This document shows, piece after piece, positions 35,745 to 43,625 of a DNA stretch of 64,000 bases; within the stretch, counting starts at the first letter, position 1, and the number at the start of each line of letters is the position of its first letter. Location of the stretch: the NCBI RefSeq assembly GCF_001590865.1, contig NZ_BBUY01000001.1, forward strand, positions 156,766 through 220,765, read 5' to 3'. The notes under the pieces are model-generated. The model ran no database searches and had not been told where the DNA came from. It worked only from the letters and a program-made list of their open reading frames with translations. The stretch comes from Streptomyces sp. NBRC 110611 (GTDB lineage Bacteria; Actinomycetota; Actinomycetes; Streptomycetales; Streptomycetaceae). The translations under genes and the position numbers were made by a program.

Positions 35745-35767
35745 GTGGGCAAGTTCGGGCACGCTCG
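35745..35767. promoter_or_regulatory. second copy of the GGGCAAGTT direct-repeat motif
   Basis: GTGGGCAAGTTCGGGCACGCT, directly after the HTH/DUF5753 stop and about 65 bases before the 35831 gene. It matches the 34058 site at 17 of the first 21 positions. A further inverted repeat CTGGTT...AACCAG lies at 35795-35815. Confidence 0.45.
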
Positions 35768-35830
35768 TTGAGCCTGATGGCCCACAGCCGTTGACTGGTT
35801 GCGAGACGTAACCAGCCCAGTGGAGATGTG

Positions 35831-36049
35831 ATGACGAGCCCCATTCGGTACAGCCAACGCCCTGTGGAGCTACCCCTCGACGGCTGGCTAGTGGAGGAAG
35901 AGCTGGCGCTCAGCTGCGAGAAGTGCACCGAGTGCGCAGAGCTGGAGCGCGGGCGGAAGCAGGCCGAGGCGGAGGGGGACTTCAGTCGGGTGACCGACTT
36001 CAACGTGCTGATCGTGCGGCATCGGATGACGCACTCGGGGGCGTCCTGA
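35831..36049 (+). CDS. 72-residue hypothetical protein with CxxC motif
   Basis: ATG start with GGAG five bases upstream. The product contains LSCEKCTECAELERGRKQ (cysteines spaced 2-2 apart) and a C-terminal RHRMTHSG, which could bind a metal. Otherwise I recognise no family. It follows the HTH/DUF5753 gene and the shared direct repeat, so it is likely a target or partner of that regulator. Confidence 0.65.
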   Translation: MTSPIRYSQRPVELPLDGWLVEEELALSCEKCTECAELERGRKQAEAEGDFSRVTDFNVLIVRHRMTHSGAS

Positions 36050-36207
36050 TCCGGGGCTCGGAGGCTCGGTAGCTGCGAAGAATCCCGCTCCGGCCGTCAT
36101 TCCCTGGCAGGACACGGCCGGAGCGGGTGGGCCCGCCAAGGGGCCCTCGCAAGTGCACGGCGACGCGCGGATGGACCGTGCGCCGACACAGCACCGAGGA
36201 GTTCACC

Positions 36208-36315
36208 ATGCGATACCGCCTGGACCCGGTCAAGTACGGCGGAGATGAGGGCGACGGTCAGGAAGGCAACCCCAGCGGGGGCTGCGGCGACGGGGACGGC
36301 TGCGGCCGCCAGTGA
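36208..36315 (+). CDS. 35-residue Gly/Cys-tailed peptide
   Basis: A tiny gene with an excellent GAGGAG site six bases before ATG. The peptide begins MRYRLDPVKYGGDE and ends GGCGDGDGCGRQ. It has no hydrophobic signal. It could be a small structural or modified peptide; no maturation enzyme is adjacent, so I do not assign one. Confidence 0.45.
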   Translation: MRYRLDPVKYGGDEGDGQEGNPSGGCGDGDGCGRQ

Positions 36316-36428
36316 CCCGTTGACTCGTCCATCAGGCGGTCCGTCCGTGTCCTTGCGCGGTGCGGGCCGCCTCTCAGCAGGCAATCGGAGCGAATCCAGG
36401 GGCTCACCGGCACCTGGCAGGGAGTGAA

Positions 36429-36950
36429 ATGGCGCGACCCCACCACCACGCCTACGTCTGGCTCGGGCATGGCGATGTGCTTGTGAAGCCGGGTGATGCT
36501 CACCGGCGGCCGGGGCACCCCGAGTTCCGGTCGGCGCAGGTGACGCCGTTGGAGTGTGCGGACTGGCTGCTGAAGCCGGCTTCGCGGATCGAGGGGACGT
36601 TCTACGAGCCGGGGGAGGGGGCCAGGTGGTATGTAGGGCAGTTGGAGAAGTACGGGGAGTTGTTGGTCGGCTCGCCGTTGTACGTGGGGAGTTCGGCGGT
36701 TGAGGCGCGTGAGCCGTCCGAGCGGCGTGAGCCGTCCGAGCGGCGTGAGTGGCCCAAGTGGTGTGAGCCGTCCGAGCGGTGTGAGTGGCCCGAGTGGCGG
36801 CGGCAGTACGGGGAGACCGTGCGGGTTCTGGCGGCGGGGGAGGACCGGGTCGGTGGGTGGTGGGTGAGCGGGGACCGGTTTCTGTCGCTGAACCTGATTG
36901 CTTGCAGCCCGAACCGGGTGCGCCCGGAGCACCGGTGTCCACTGCGCTAG
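36429..36950 (+). CDS. hypothetical protein with hexapeptide repeats
   Basis: A 173-residue protein starting at ATG with GGGAG four bases upstream. The N-terminal 85 residues look folded (HAYVWLGHGDVLVKPGD, ECADWLLKPASRIEGTF, WYVGQLEKYGELLVGSPLY). Residues about 98-127 are five hexapeptide repeats alternating EPSERR and EWPxW, encoded by 18-base DNA repeats at about 36709-36799. The C-terminus is normal again (GGWWVSGDRFLSLNLI). Family not recognised. Confidence 0.65.
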   Translation: MARPHHHAYVWLGHGDVLVKPGDAHRRPGHPEFRSAQVTPLECADWLLKPASRIEGTFYEPGEGARWYVGQLEKYGELLVGSPLYVGSSAVEAREPSERREPSERREWPKWCEPSERCEWPEWRRQYGETVRVLAAGEDRVGGWWVSGDRFLSLNLIACSPNRVRPEHRCPLR

Positions 36951-36976
36951 GAGCGTGGGTTCGTGCGTGGCAGTGG

Positions 36977-37552
36977 TCAGCTCTGCCGGCGGAAGTCCAG
37001 CATGTAGAAGACCTTGTCGTAGCGGTGTTCGCCGACAGCGACGAAGTCGGGCAGGCGGCCGTATTCGGTGAAGCCCAGCGACCGGTAGAGGTGCAGGGCT
37101 TTGGTGTTGTCGCCACGGACGTCCAGGGTGAGGACTTCGATCCCTGCCTCCCGGGCGTCAGCGATCAAGGCAGCGGTCAGCGCCCGACCGACGCCACGAC
37201 CATGGGCATCAGCACCTACCGCGATCTTCTCCAGATCGGCGTGCGGCCGATGAGTCGGCCGGGCGTAGCGCAGCCAGTACCCCAACCCGACCAGTCGACG
37301 GTCGAGGTAGGCGGCACGCAGGGCCGCATCCCCGGTCTGTACCGCAGAGACGACGTGGTCGAGAAGTTCCGCCACCTCGTCCCGCGCGGGCGGTTCGACC
37401 CAGCCCAGCGCGGCACCTCCGCCGATCAGGTCCGCCAGGATCCGGTGAGCCGACTCAGCAAACCGGACCTCCAGCTCCGGATCGGAAGTCAGCTCGATGG
37501 CGTCAAGAATGGCAGGCTCAGTGATCACACCGCTGGTCATGGTCGGCAGCAT
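36977..37552 (-). CDS. GNAT-family N-acetyltransferase
   Basis: A 191-residue acetyltransferase with the acetyl-CoA motif A region LEKIAVGADAHGRGVGRALT and motif B LDVRGDNTKALHLYRSLGF. The N-terminal 80 residues are less typical. The acceptor is unknown. Starts at ATG 37552 or 37540, both with weak ribosome sites. It converges with the repeat protein gene and lies before blaB. Confidence 0.85.
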   Translation of the reverse strand: MLPTMTSGVITEPAILDAIELTSDPELEVRFAESAHRILADLIGGGAALGWVEPPARDEVAELLDHVVSAVQTGDAALRAAYLDRRLVGLGYWLRYARPTHRPHADLEKIAVGADAHGRGVGRALTAALIADAREAGIEVLTLDVRGDNTKALHLYRSLGFTEYGRLPDFVAVGEHRYDKVFYMLDFRRQS

Positions 37553-37637
37553 AGCCAGCAGGCCCCAGTTGAGGCCCGCGCTCCGGCCTCGGCCACACCC
37601 CAGCCAGCCGCGTCACCAACCTCTCCGATCAGCACAC

Positions 37638-38582
37638 CTAGAGCTGGCGGAGGTGGTCTCGTAGGGTGCGGGCGGCGTGGGACATGAGGGCCTCGGCGCC
37701 GGGCTGGGTGCCGGCCGGGACGAGGGACTCGGTGAGGACGGCGATGGCGAAGGCCTGGCCGTCGGAGTGCTCGACGACGCCGATCTCGTGACGGAGGTTG
37801 AGGAGGGTGCCGGTCTTGGAGGACCACGTGGTGGCGTCCGAGCTGAAGTCCGGGGCGAGGCGGTGGCGCAGCACATTGTGGGCCATGAGGTCGCGTACGC
37901 GCCGGGCCACTTCGGGGTGGATGTCCGAGGGGGTCCAGAGGGCCTGGAGGAGTTCTACGTAGGAGCGTGCGCTGCCGGTGTTGGCGCGGGTGGTGTCGAG
38001 CTGCGGTACCCGGTGGCCGCGGCCACTGGTGCCGGCGTCTATGGCGAGGGCATGGGCGAGGTGGGCCTGGTCGGCGTCGAAGCGTTCCTCGGGGGTGTCG
38101 GTCAGTTCGTCGACGGTGTGCCGGACGGTGATGCCGCGGAGGCCGAACTCGTGGAGGAGGGCGGCGACCTGGGCGGGAGGGGTGAGGCCGAACAGTGCGT
38201 CGGCGGCCGTTCCGTCGCTCAGGCAGGTGCTCAGGTAGAGCAGGTCGTCGACGGCGATCCGGGCGGGGTGGCGGAATCGGCTCAGGCCGGTGGGGCCGCG
38301 GGTGGTGATCCGCCCGGGTGGTACGTCGAGCATCGTCGCGCCGTCGAGCTCGCCGCGTCGGATGCGCTCCGTGGTGGCCAGGGCGAGGGGGACCTTGACC
38401 AGGGAGGCGGACGGCAGCTGGGTGTCCGGGTCGATGCCGAGTTCTTCTCCGGTGTGGAGGTCGCGTACGAGCAGACAGCTGTGCAGGCCGCCGTCGCTTA
38501 GCTGCCGGCGCAGGTCGCGGAGGAGCGCCTCGGTGTTCATGCCGTCGTCCATGTCGGTGTCGGTGCCTGTGTCGTCGCTCAT
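37638..38582 (-). CDS. blaB: BlaB-like SxxK serine hydrolase, beta-lactamase regulation
   Basis: A 314-residue class A beta-lactamase/PBP-fold protein without a signal peptide. Active-site-like motifs are Ser60-x-x-Lys63 in SASLVKVP, SDG at 122-124 in place of SDN, and KTG in SSKTGTLL. The cytoplasmic location, the missing SDN asparagine and the 4-base overlap with a LysR gene match BlaB of Streptomyces cacaoi, which with BlaA controls the neighbouring beta-lactamase. It is probably a penicillin-sensing or signalling protein rather than a resistance enzyme. Confidence 0.8.
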   Translation of the reverse strand: MSDDTGTDTDMDDGMNTEALLRDLRRQLSDGGLHSCLLVRDLHTGEELGIDPDTQLPSASLVKVPLALATTERIRRGELDGATMLDVPPGRITTRGPTGLSRFRHPARIAVDDLLYLSTCLSDGTAADALFGLTPPAQVAALLHEFGLRGITVRHTVDELTDTPEERFDADQAHLAHALAIDAGTSGRGHRVPQLDTTRANTGSARSYVELLQALWTPSDIHPEVARRVRDLMAHNVLRHRLAPDFSSDATTWSSKTGTLLNLRHEIGVVEHSDGQAFAIAVLTESLVPAGTQPGAEALMSHAARTLRDHLRQL

Positions 38583-39526
38583 GACCTCGCTCGTGCCGTC
38601 GTGCTTCCTGTGGTGCTCGGCCGGGTGGGCGTCCGGTGGTCCGTGTGAGCGTCTGCGCCGGGGGAGCCGAGGCAGCGGGCGAGGGCGTTGCCCAGGCGCA
38701 CTTCGAGGGGCTGCGGGTTGCCGTCAGCGGCGGCGGCGAGGGCGTATCCGCGGCTGAGGGCGAACTCGCCTATGGGCCGCCAGTGCAGGGCGAGTTCGGC
38801 GGCCTGCGACGGGGAGCACAGCAGCAGGTCGCGGGTGCCGATCACCTCTGCCGCGGCGGTCGTCAGGTCGGCCGCGGCGACGAGCTGTGCGGGCCGCAGG
38901 CCGACCGCGTCGCGCAGTCGCGTCAGCGGGTCGCGGATGTGCGGTACGTCGTCCTCCGGCTGGATCCAGACGCGGCGGGCCGGGCCGGGGGAGGCCCGGC
39001 CGATCCGCAGCGTTTCGAGGTAGACGCGCTTGACGCCGGGATCCTGGGCGCCGGCCAGCCCGAGCGGTACGGACCATGTCGTCTCGTCCGCGGGTACGGC
39101 GAGCAGGGCGGCACGGACCTGCTGCGAGTGGAGGAGCTCCGCGCGCTGGGCCGGCGCCGCGACACGGAGATCGAGCGTGACACCGTGCTCTCGTGCCTCG
39201 GCGACGAGGCGGGCGAGGCCGGCCGTGGAGCAGATGCCGGGCATGGCGAGCCGCCATGGCTTGCGCTTGGCGGCTTCCGCCTCGTGCAGCAGGACGTCGG
39301 CCGCCTGCACGAGCTGCCTGGCCACCGGCAGCATGTCCCGGCCGAAGGGGGTCAGCACGGCCCGGCGCGACGTGCGCTCGAAGAGCTGCTCGCCGAAACG
39401 CTCCTCCAGGGCGGCGACGCGACGGCTGGCCACCGACTGGGACATCCGGGCCGCGGCCGCTCCGACGGTGAAGCTGCCGTGCTTACTGACGCTGACGAAC
39501 GCGCGACACGCTCCCACCACATCCAC
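38579..39526 (-). CDS. blaA: LysR-family activator BlaA
   Basis: A 315-residue LysR-type regulator: HTH at about 5-60 (ACRAFVSVSKHGSFTVGAAA, QSVASRRVAALEERFG) and a substrate-binding domain to about 280. The GTG at 39526 (MDVVGACRAF) is preferred to ATG 39553, because an AGGG site lies eight bases upstream and the T-N11-A operator then stays outside the gene. It is divergent from the beta-lactamase gene and coupled to blaB, as in S. cacaoi, where BlaA activates blaL in response to beta-lactams. Confidence 0.85.
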   Translation of the reverse strand: MDVVGACRAFVSVSKHGSFTVGAAAARMSQSVASRRVAALEERFGEQLFERTSRRAVLTPFGRDMLPVARQLVQAADVLLHEAEAAKRKPWRLAMPGICSTAGLARLVAEAREHGVTLDLRVAAPAQRAELLHSQQVRAALLAVPADETTWSVPLGLAGAQDPGVKRVYLETLRIGRASPGPARRVWIQPEDDVPHIRDPLTRLRDAVGLRPAQLVAAADLTTAAAEVIGTRDLLLCSPSQAAELALHWRPIGEFALSRGYALAAAADGNPQPLEVRLGNALARCLGSPGADAHTDHRTPTRPSTTGSTTARARS

Positions 39527-39538
39527 AGTCCGAACCCT

Positions 39539-39553
39539 ATGCGATATCGGCAT
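39539..39553. promoter_or_regulatory. candidate BlaA operator (T-N11-A inverted repeat)
   Basis: ATGCGATATCGGCAT has matching ATGC/GCAT arms and the LysR consensus T-N11-A. It lies 12 bases before the blaA start, in the blaA-blaL divergent region. A second AT-rich stretch (TATTGGACGGCATA) follows at about 39570. Confidence 0.45.
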
Positions 39554-39653
39554 GGAACGGCGCGTTCACGTATTGGACGGCATAGCCGCCGGTTGGTGAG
39601 GTGGTGCTGCTCCTGGCACGCACGCATGATCACTGCACTCTGGAGGTTGGACC

Positions 39654-40604
39654 ATGCAGCACCTTCGCGCCCGGCGCGCCGCTTTCGCCGCGCTGTCCGC
39701 GCTTGTCCTCGTCCCGCTCGTGGCCTGTGGCCCAGCTGACGCCTCGGCCTCACCGTCTTCATCGCCGTCATCGTCTGCATCGTCTTCATCCGCGTCATCT
39801 CCGGCGGCGTCGTCCGTGAAGCCGTACGTGGGTGAGTTCAAGAAGCTTGAGCGCAAGTTCGACGCGCGGCTCGGTGTCTACGCCATCGACACCGGCACCG
39901 GGCGCGAGGTGGCCTACAACGACGGGGAGCGGTTCGGCCATCACTCCACGTTCAAGGCGTTCGCCGCGGGTGCTGTACTGCGGAAGCACTCCCTCGGCGG
40001 GATGGACAAGGTGATCAAGTACTCCAGCGACGATCTGGTCGACAACTCTCCGATCACCGAGAAGCACGTCGCGACCGGGATGACCCTGCGCGAGCTGTGC
40101 GACGCCGCCGTCCGCTACAGCGACAACACCGCCGCCAACCTGCTCTTCGCCGACCTCGGCGGGCCCAAGGCCCTCAACGCCGTACTCAAGGAGCTGGGCG
40201 ACGACGTCACGCGGATGGCGCGCATCGAGCCGGAGCTGAGCAACTGGGTCCCGGGCGAGAAGCGGGATACGAGCACGCCGCGTGCGCTGGCCGAGGACCT
40301 GCGCGCCTTCGTTCTCGGAGACGCGCTCGGCAAGGCCGAACGCGAGCAGCTCACGCAGTGGCTGCGGACCAACACCACCGGAGCCGAGCTGATCAAGGCC
40401 GGAGTGCCCAAGAACTGGGTGGTCGGCGACAAGACCGGAGCCGGCAGCTTCTACGGAGCCCGTAATGACATCGCCGTGGTGTGGCCGCCCGACGGCGCCC
40501 CCATCGTGATGGCGATCCTGACGAACCGCACCACAAAGGACGCGGTCTTCGACAACAAGCTGATCGCGGAAGCGGCATCCGTGGTTGTCGACAGGCTGTC
40601 GTAG
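39654..40604 (+). CDS. blaL: class A beta-lactamase, lipoprotein
   Basis: A 316-residue beta-lactamase hydrolysing penicillin-type antibiotics outside the membrane. The signal peptide ends in the lipobox LVAC (Cys25), followed by a Ser/Ala-rich linker to about 55. All class A motifs are present: STFK at 98-101, SDN at 156-158, EPELSNW with the general base Glu192, and KTG at 260-262. The ATG has GGAGG seven bases upstream. Divergent blaA and blaB indicate inducible expression. Confidence 0.93.
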   Translation: MQHLRARRAAFAALSALVLVPLVACGPADASASPSSSPSSSASSSSASSPAASSVKPYVGEFKKLERKFDARLGVYAIDTGTGREVAYNDGERFGHHSTFKAFAAGAVLRKHSLGGMDKVIKYSSDDLVDNSPITEKHVATGMTLRELCDAAVRYSDNTAANLLFADLGGPKALNAVLKELGDDVTRMARIEPELSNWVPGEKRDTSTPRALAEDLRAFVLGDALGKAEREQLTQWLRTNTTGAELIKAGVPKNWVVGDKTGAGSFYGARNDIAVVWPPDGAPIVMAILTNRTTKDAVFDNKLIAEAASVVVDRLS

Positions 40605-40675
40605 CGGGACCGGTTCCTCCTGGCAACAGGAAAAGGCATTTCACGGAGCGGAAGGACGGGCTTTAGCGTGGTGGG

Positions 40676-41740
40676 GTGAACGCATCGCCCGCCGGTCCTG
40701 ACGGACGCATATCAGCTCCCACTGCCCTCCGTTCGTCCTCGCCTTCCGCCGATTCCGCCCCCGTCACCGCCCTCGCAGACTCCGCCGCTGCCCCTCCTGC
40801 CTCCACAGCTGCTTCACCAGCCTCCGCAGGTCCTGAGCCAGGAACCGCAGCAGGCACCGCAGCAGGGCCCGGCGCGGGGACGGGGGCGGTCGGTGCGCGC
40901 GGGCAGATCACGTCCGTGGCACTGGTGATCGGCGGGATCGTCTCGCTGCAGTTCGGTTCGTCGGTGGCGGTGCTGCTGTTCCCGAGAGCCGGGGCGCTGG
41001 GCGTGGTCGCGCTGCGGCTGGCCGTCGCCGCCCTGGTGCTGCTGGTCGCGTGCCGTCCCAAGGTACGCGGCTATACGCGCGGCGACTGGGCCACGGTGCT
41101 CGCCTTCGGCGTCGCCCTGGCCGGTATGAACGGGCTCTTCTACCAGGCGATCGACCGCATCCCACTGGGCGCGGCGGTCACTCTGGAGTTCCTCGGCCCG
41201 TTGATCCTCTCGGTGGCCACCTCGCGCCGGCTGCTCAGCCTGGTGTGGGCGGCGCTGGCGTTCGGCGGTGTGGCGTTGCTGGGGCGCGAGGGCTTCGACG
41301 GGCTGAACCCCGTCGGTGCGGTGTGCGCGCTGGCGGCCGGTGGGCTGTGGGCCGCGTACATCCTGCTGTCCGCCCGTACGGGGCAGCGCTTCCCGCAGGC
41401 GGACGGGCTGGCGCTGGCGATGACCGTCGCCGCGGTGCTCAGCCTGCCGCTCGGCGTCGTCAGCGCGGGTACGGCGCTGCTGAACCCGGTCACCCTGGTG
41501 CTGGCGGCCGGGGTCGCCCTGATGTCGTCCGTGCTGCCGTACACCCTGGAACTGCTCGCCCTGCGCAAGCTGCCGGCCTCGGGCTTCGCGGTCATGATGA
41601 GCCTGGAGCCGGCCGCGGCGGCCACCGCCGGTTTCCTGGTGCTGGACCAGGCGCTGGGGTGGCTGGAGATCCTGGCGATCGGTCTGGTGGTCATCGCGAG
41701 CGTGGGGGCGGTACGGTCCGCGGCCACGAAGGGTTCGTAG
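40676..41740 (+). CDS. EamA-family (DMT) transporter
   Basis: A 354-residue exporter of the drug/metabolite superfamily with ten predicted helices and two EamA halves, RhtA-like (LVIGGIVSLQFGSSVAVLLF, NGLFYQAIDRIPLGAAVTLE, LEPAAAATAGFLVLDQALG). The first 70 residues are an Ala/Ser/Pro low-complexity cytoplasmic extension. Such proteins export amino acids or metabolites; the substrate is unknown. GTG start, no clear Shine-Dalgarno site. Confidence 0.88.
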   Translation: MNASPAGPDGRISAPTALRSSSPSADSAPVTALADSAAAPPASTAASPASAGPEPGTAAGTAAGPGAGTGAVGARGQITSVALVIGGIVSLQFGSSVAVLLFPRAGALGVVALRLAVAALVLLVACRPKVRGYTRGDWATVLAFGVALAGMNGLFYQAIDRIPLGAAVTLEFLGPLILSVATSRRLLSLVWAALAFGGVALLGREGFDGLNPVGAVCALAAGGLWAAYILLSARTGQRFPQADGLALAMTVAAVLSLPLGVVSAGTALLNPVTLVLAAGVALMSSVLPYTLELLALRKLPASGFAVMMSLEPAAAATAGFLVLDQALGWLEILAIGLVVIASVGAVRSAATKGS

Positions 41741-41840
41741 GTCACGAAGGGTTCGTGGGCCACCAGGGCTTTTAGGGCGGGGTTTTGGGTCTGTGGGCCT
41801 GTGGTCCTGCGGGTCTGGGGGCCCGGTCCGTAACAGCTCG

Positions 41841-41907
41841 AGGCCCTGTCGCCAGACTCCCGTCGTCTGCCCTGAGGCAGGAAGGAGGGAGTCCGACGAC
41901 AGGGCCT
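41841..41907. terminator. bidirectional hairpin after the EamA gene
   Basis: AGGCCCTGTCG at 41841 pairs with CGACAGGGCCT ending at 41907, with a further paired segment (AGACTCCC/GGGAGTCC) inside. It precedes the end of the convergent small secreted-protein gene at 41915. Two copies of CACGAAGGGTTCGT lie just upstream at 41724-41758. Confidence 0.75.
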
Positions 41908-41914
41908 GGCGTTC

Positions 41915-42184
41915 TCACATACCGATGAGACGGCCGAGCGCCCCGCCGGCGTCGGCGTCTTCGGCACCCTCGCGGCCGGCCGCGCCGGCGGCGGGGCCTT
42001 CGGCTTCGTCGCTCTCGCTGCTCTTGTCCATCGAGTTCTTGTTCTTGCCGGGCTCGGAGCCGCTGCTCGCCCCGAATCCCGAACCGAAGTCGCCGGGGTC
42101 ATCGGCGGCAGCGGCGGTGCTCGCGCCGCCCAGCAGGGCAGCGGTGGCCAGGGCCGCCGCGAAGAGCGTGGTACGGATGCGCAT
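41915..42184 (-). CDS. small secreted protein
   Basis: An 89-residue protein with a clear Sec signal peptide (MRIRTTLFAAALATAALLGG, AAAADD cleavage region) and a short acidic, Gly/Ser-rich mature part ending GALGRLIGM. ATG with AGGAGG four bases upstream. No family recognised; it contains no cysteine in the mature part and is not a chaplin. Confidence 0.75.
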   Translation of the reverse strand: MRIRTTLFAAALATAALLGGASTAAAADDPGDFGSGFGASSGSEPGKNKNSMDKSSESDEAEGPAAGAAGREGAEDADAGGALGRLIGM

Positions 42185-42695
42185 GAATCCTCCTGAAATT
42201 ACGAGACGGTGATCAGCCTCTGTACTTCCCGTCACCGGCCACTGAATGTGACGCCTGCGCAAAGATCACCCCACTGGTCCCTTGTGGAACCTCTTCTTTG
42301 AGCTGCTTGCCGAGCCGGACGGGCGCGACGAAGACGAGCTGATTCAGTGCGATGAAGGCGATGAGTGGGTGCGGTGCCGCGAGGCCATTTCGAATTCGCA
42401 TAAAACGAAAGTATGGTTTTCGTGATCGCGATGGTGAAATGCCGCCGCGGACCGCTCGAAGTCGATTCGTCGAGTGGGTGTGGTGGTGCCGGCTGGATCG
42501 GATGTGTCGGATGTGTCGGATGTGTCGACCGTGCCGGCTGTGTCGGTCATGAAAGTTCCTGCCGCGAAGCCGCTCCTGCTGTGAAGCTTCTCTGGCCGCG
42601 AGGCGCGCGGTCGCGAAATGGATTTACGGCGGCTGTATTCCGTTACCCGTCGCCGGAGCTCATCCGATTAGGCGGCTCGCTGTCCTTGCGCGGCC
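42185..42695. other. intergenic region with AT-rich core and GGATGTGTC repeats
   Basis: A 510-base region between two small secreted-protein genes on the minus strand. The core near 42390-42430 is AT-rich for this genome and probably carries promoters. Three GGATGTGTC-like 9-base repeats lie at about 42499-42525. A 68-codon frame on the minus strand (42344-42550) is not accepted as a gene. Confidence 0.45.
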
Positions 42696-42953
42696 TTACT
42701 TGCTGATGAGGGTGTTGCAGCCCATGGACGAGCCCAGCGCGGTGGTCTGCAGGCCGCCGACGACTCCGACCTCGCCGAGGACGTCCGTGCCCAGGTCGTG
42801 CGATCTGCACGAGCTGCCCTGCAGGAGATCCAACAGGGAGCCGCTCGGCCCGCCGTCGGCATGGGCGGGGGCGGCGGCGAGGAGGCCGGCGCCGAGGAGG
42901 CCGACGGTGCCGAGGGCGGCGATCACCACGGCAGCCTTGGGGAGCTTGTGCAT
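42696..42953 (-). CDS. small secreted protein with two cysteines
   Basis: An 85-residue protein. Signal peptide MHKLPKAAVVIAALGTVGLL with cleavage near APAHA, then a mature domain of about 55 residues with GSSCRSHDLGTDVLGEVGVV and SSMGCNTLISK; the two cysteines could form one disulfide. It resembles chaplins in size and layout but lacks the chaplin GN-repeat motifs. ATG with GGAG five bases upstream. Confidence 0.75.
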   Translation of the reverse strand: MHKLPKAAVVIAALGTVGLLGAGLLAAAPAHADGGPSGSLLDLLQGSSCRSHDLGTDVLGEVGVVGGLQTTALGSSMGCNTLISK

Positions 42954-42977
42954 TTCATCTCCGGGTGGATTGAGCGG

Positions 42978-43035
42978 ATGCGGTGCAGGTGCGGATGCAG
43001 ATGTGGGTGCAGATGTGGGTGCAGTTGTGGACGCG
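42978..43035. repeat. 12-base tandem repeat (GATGTGGGTGCA)
   Basis: Four or five imperfect 12-base units, read as GGTGCGGATGCA, GATGTGGGTGCA twice, then GTTGTGG. The array lies upstream of the two-cysteine secreted-protein gene. Confidence 0.7.
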
Positions 43036-43213
43036 GGGCGGTCTGCGATGGTCGACTATCGTAGGATTACGAAAGGATAATGGGGAATAGCAGGTAATTA
43101 CTTGGCGGCGCGCCGAAACTCGTGACTGCCTGTGAGTGCCGCAAAGCGGCGCCTGTTCGCTCCTCGGGCGGGGCCGAACTTCTCTCTCGTATCCCGCTCT
43201 CGGGTCACCCCTT

Positions 43214-43229
43214 TCAACCGATCGGTTGA
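43214..43229. promoter_or_regulatory. perfect 16-bp palindrome, TetR-type operator candidate
   Basis: TCAACCGATCGGTTGA is fully symmetric and has the look of a TetR-family site. The only TetR gene in the window is the last gene of the operon that starts at 43626, 397 bases downstream, so control of that operon is the simplest reading. Confidence 0.55.
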
Positions 43230-43367
43230 TTACTTTTCGCGCGTGATGGGGATATCCCGGGCCTTTCCCGGACGTGACACTTGACGGATCAAGGTCGGTT
43301 GGGGGTGCCGTTGGTCGCCGTGCGGCAGCGCTCGCGCGGGTGTATGGGGGGAGCGGACGTTCGCCCA

Positions 43368-43461
43368 TGCCCGTCTGCGCTGCCCGTCTGCGCTGCCCGT
43401 CCGGGCTCGTTCGGGCCCGTCCGTACTCGTTCGGGCTCGTTCGGGCTCGTTCGGGCTCGGG
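43368..43461. repeat. degenerate tandem repeats (GCCCGTCTGCGCT and GTTCGGGCTC units)
   Basis: Two 13-base units followed by about five 10-base units, GTTCGGGCTC with variants. They lie in the long untranslated stretch before the operon. Confidence 0.7.
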
Positions 43462-43625
43462 AAAATCATGCAGGCGTGCTTGCTTGTTTCCTGCCGCGCT
43501 GCCACCCTCGGGACGCGTAACGCACGCACGCCAGAACTCATATCCGAACCTGCACCAGAACTCGCATCAGGACCTGTCAACTTTCCCTGCCCGTCAGGGG
43601 CATGGGGCCGACGAGGGGAGTCTGC

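Larger units (their letters stand above)
42954..43625. other. long leader / divergent region upstream of the AtuA operon
   Basis: A 670-base region with no convincing gene. It holds the 12-base repeats at 42978-43035, the perfect palindrome at 43214-43229 and the GTTCGGGCTC-type repeats at 43368-43461. The operon promoter is probably near the palindrome, which would give a leader of more than 350 bases. Confidence 0.5.

Noticed and set aside
30912..36950. integrated plasmid or phage island
   Set aside because: No integrase, tRNA or attachment-site repeat was seen at the edges; only gene content and lower GC suggest an accessory region.
37638..38582. a second resistance beta-lactamase
   Set aside because: No signal peptide and SDG instead of SDN; linkage to the LysR gene fits BlaB-type regulation better.
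42344..42550. 68-codon frame on the minus strand (MTDTAGTVDTSD...)
   Set aside because: Low GC at third positions, repeat-derived N-terminus, and only a weak ribosome site; more likely an accident of the GGATGTGTC repeats.
42696..42953. chaplin
   Set aside because: Size and signal peptide fit, but the chaplin core with GN motifs and conserved cysteine spacing is absent.
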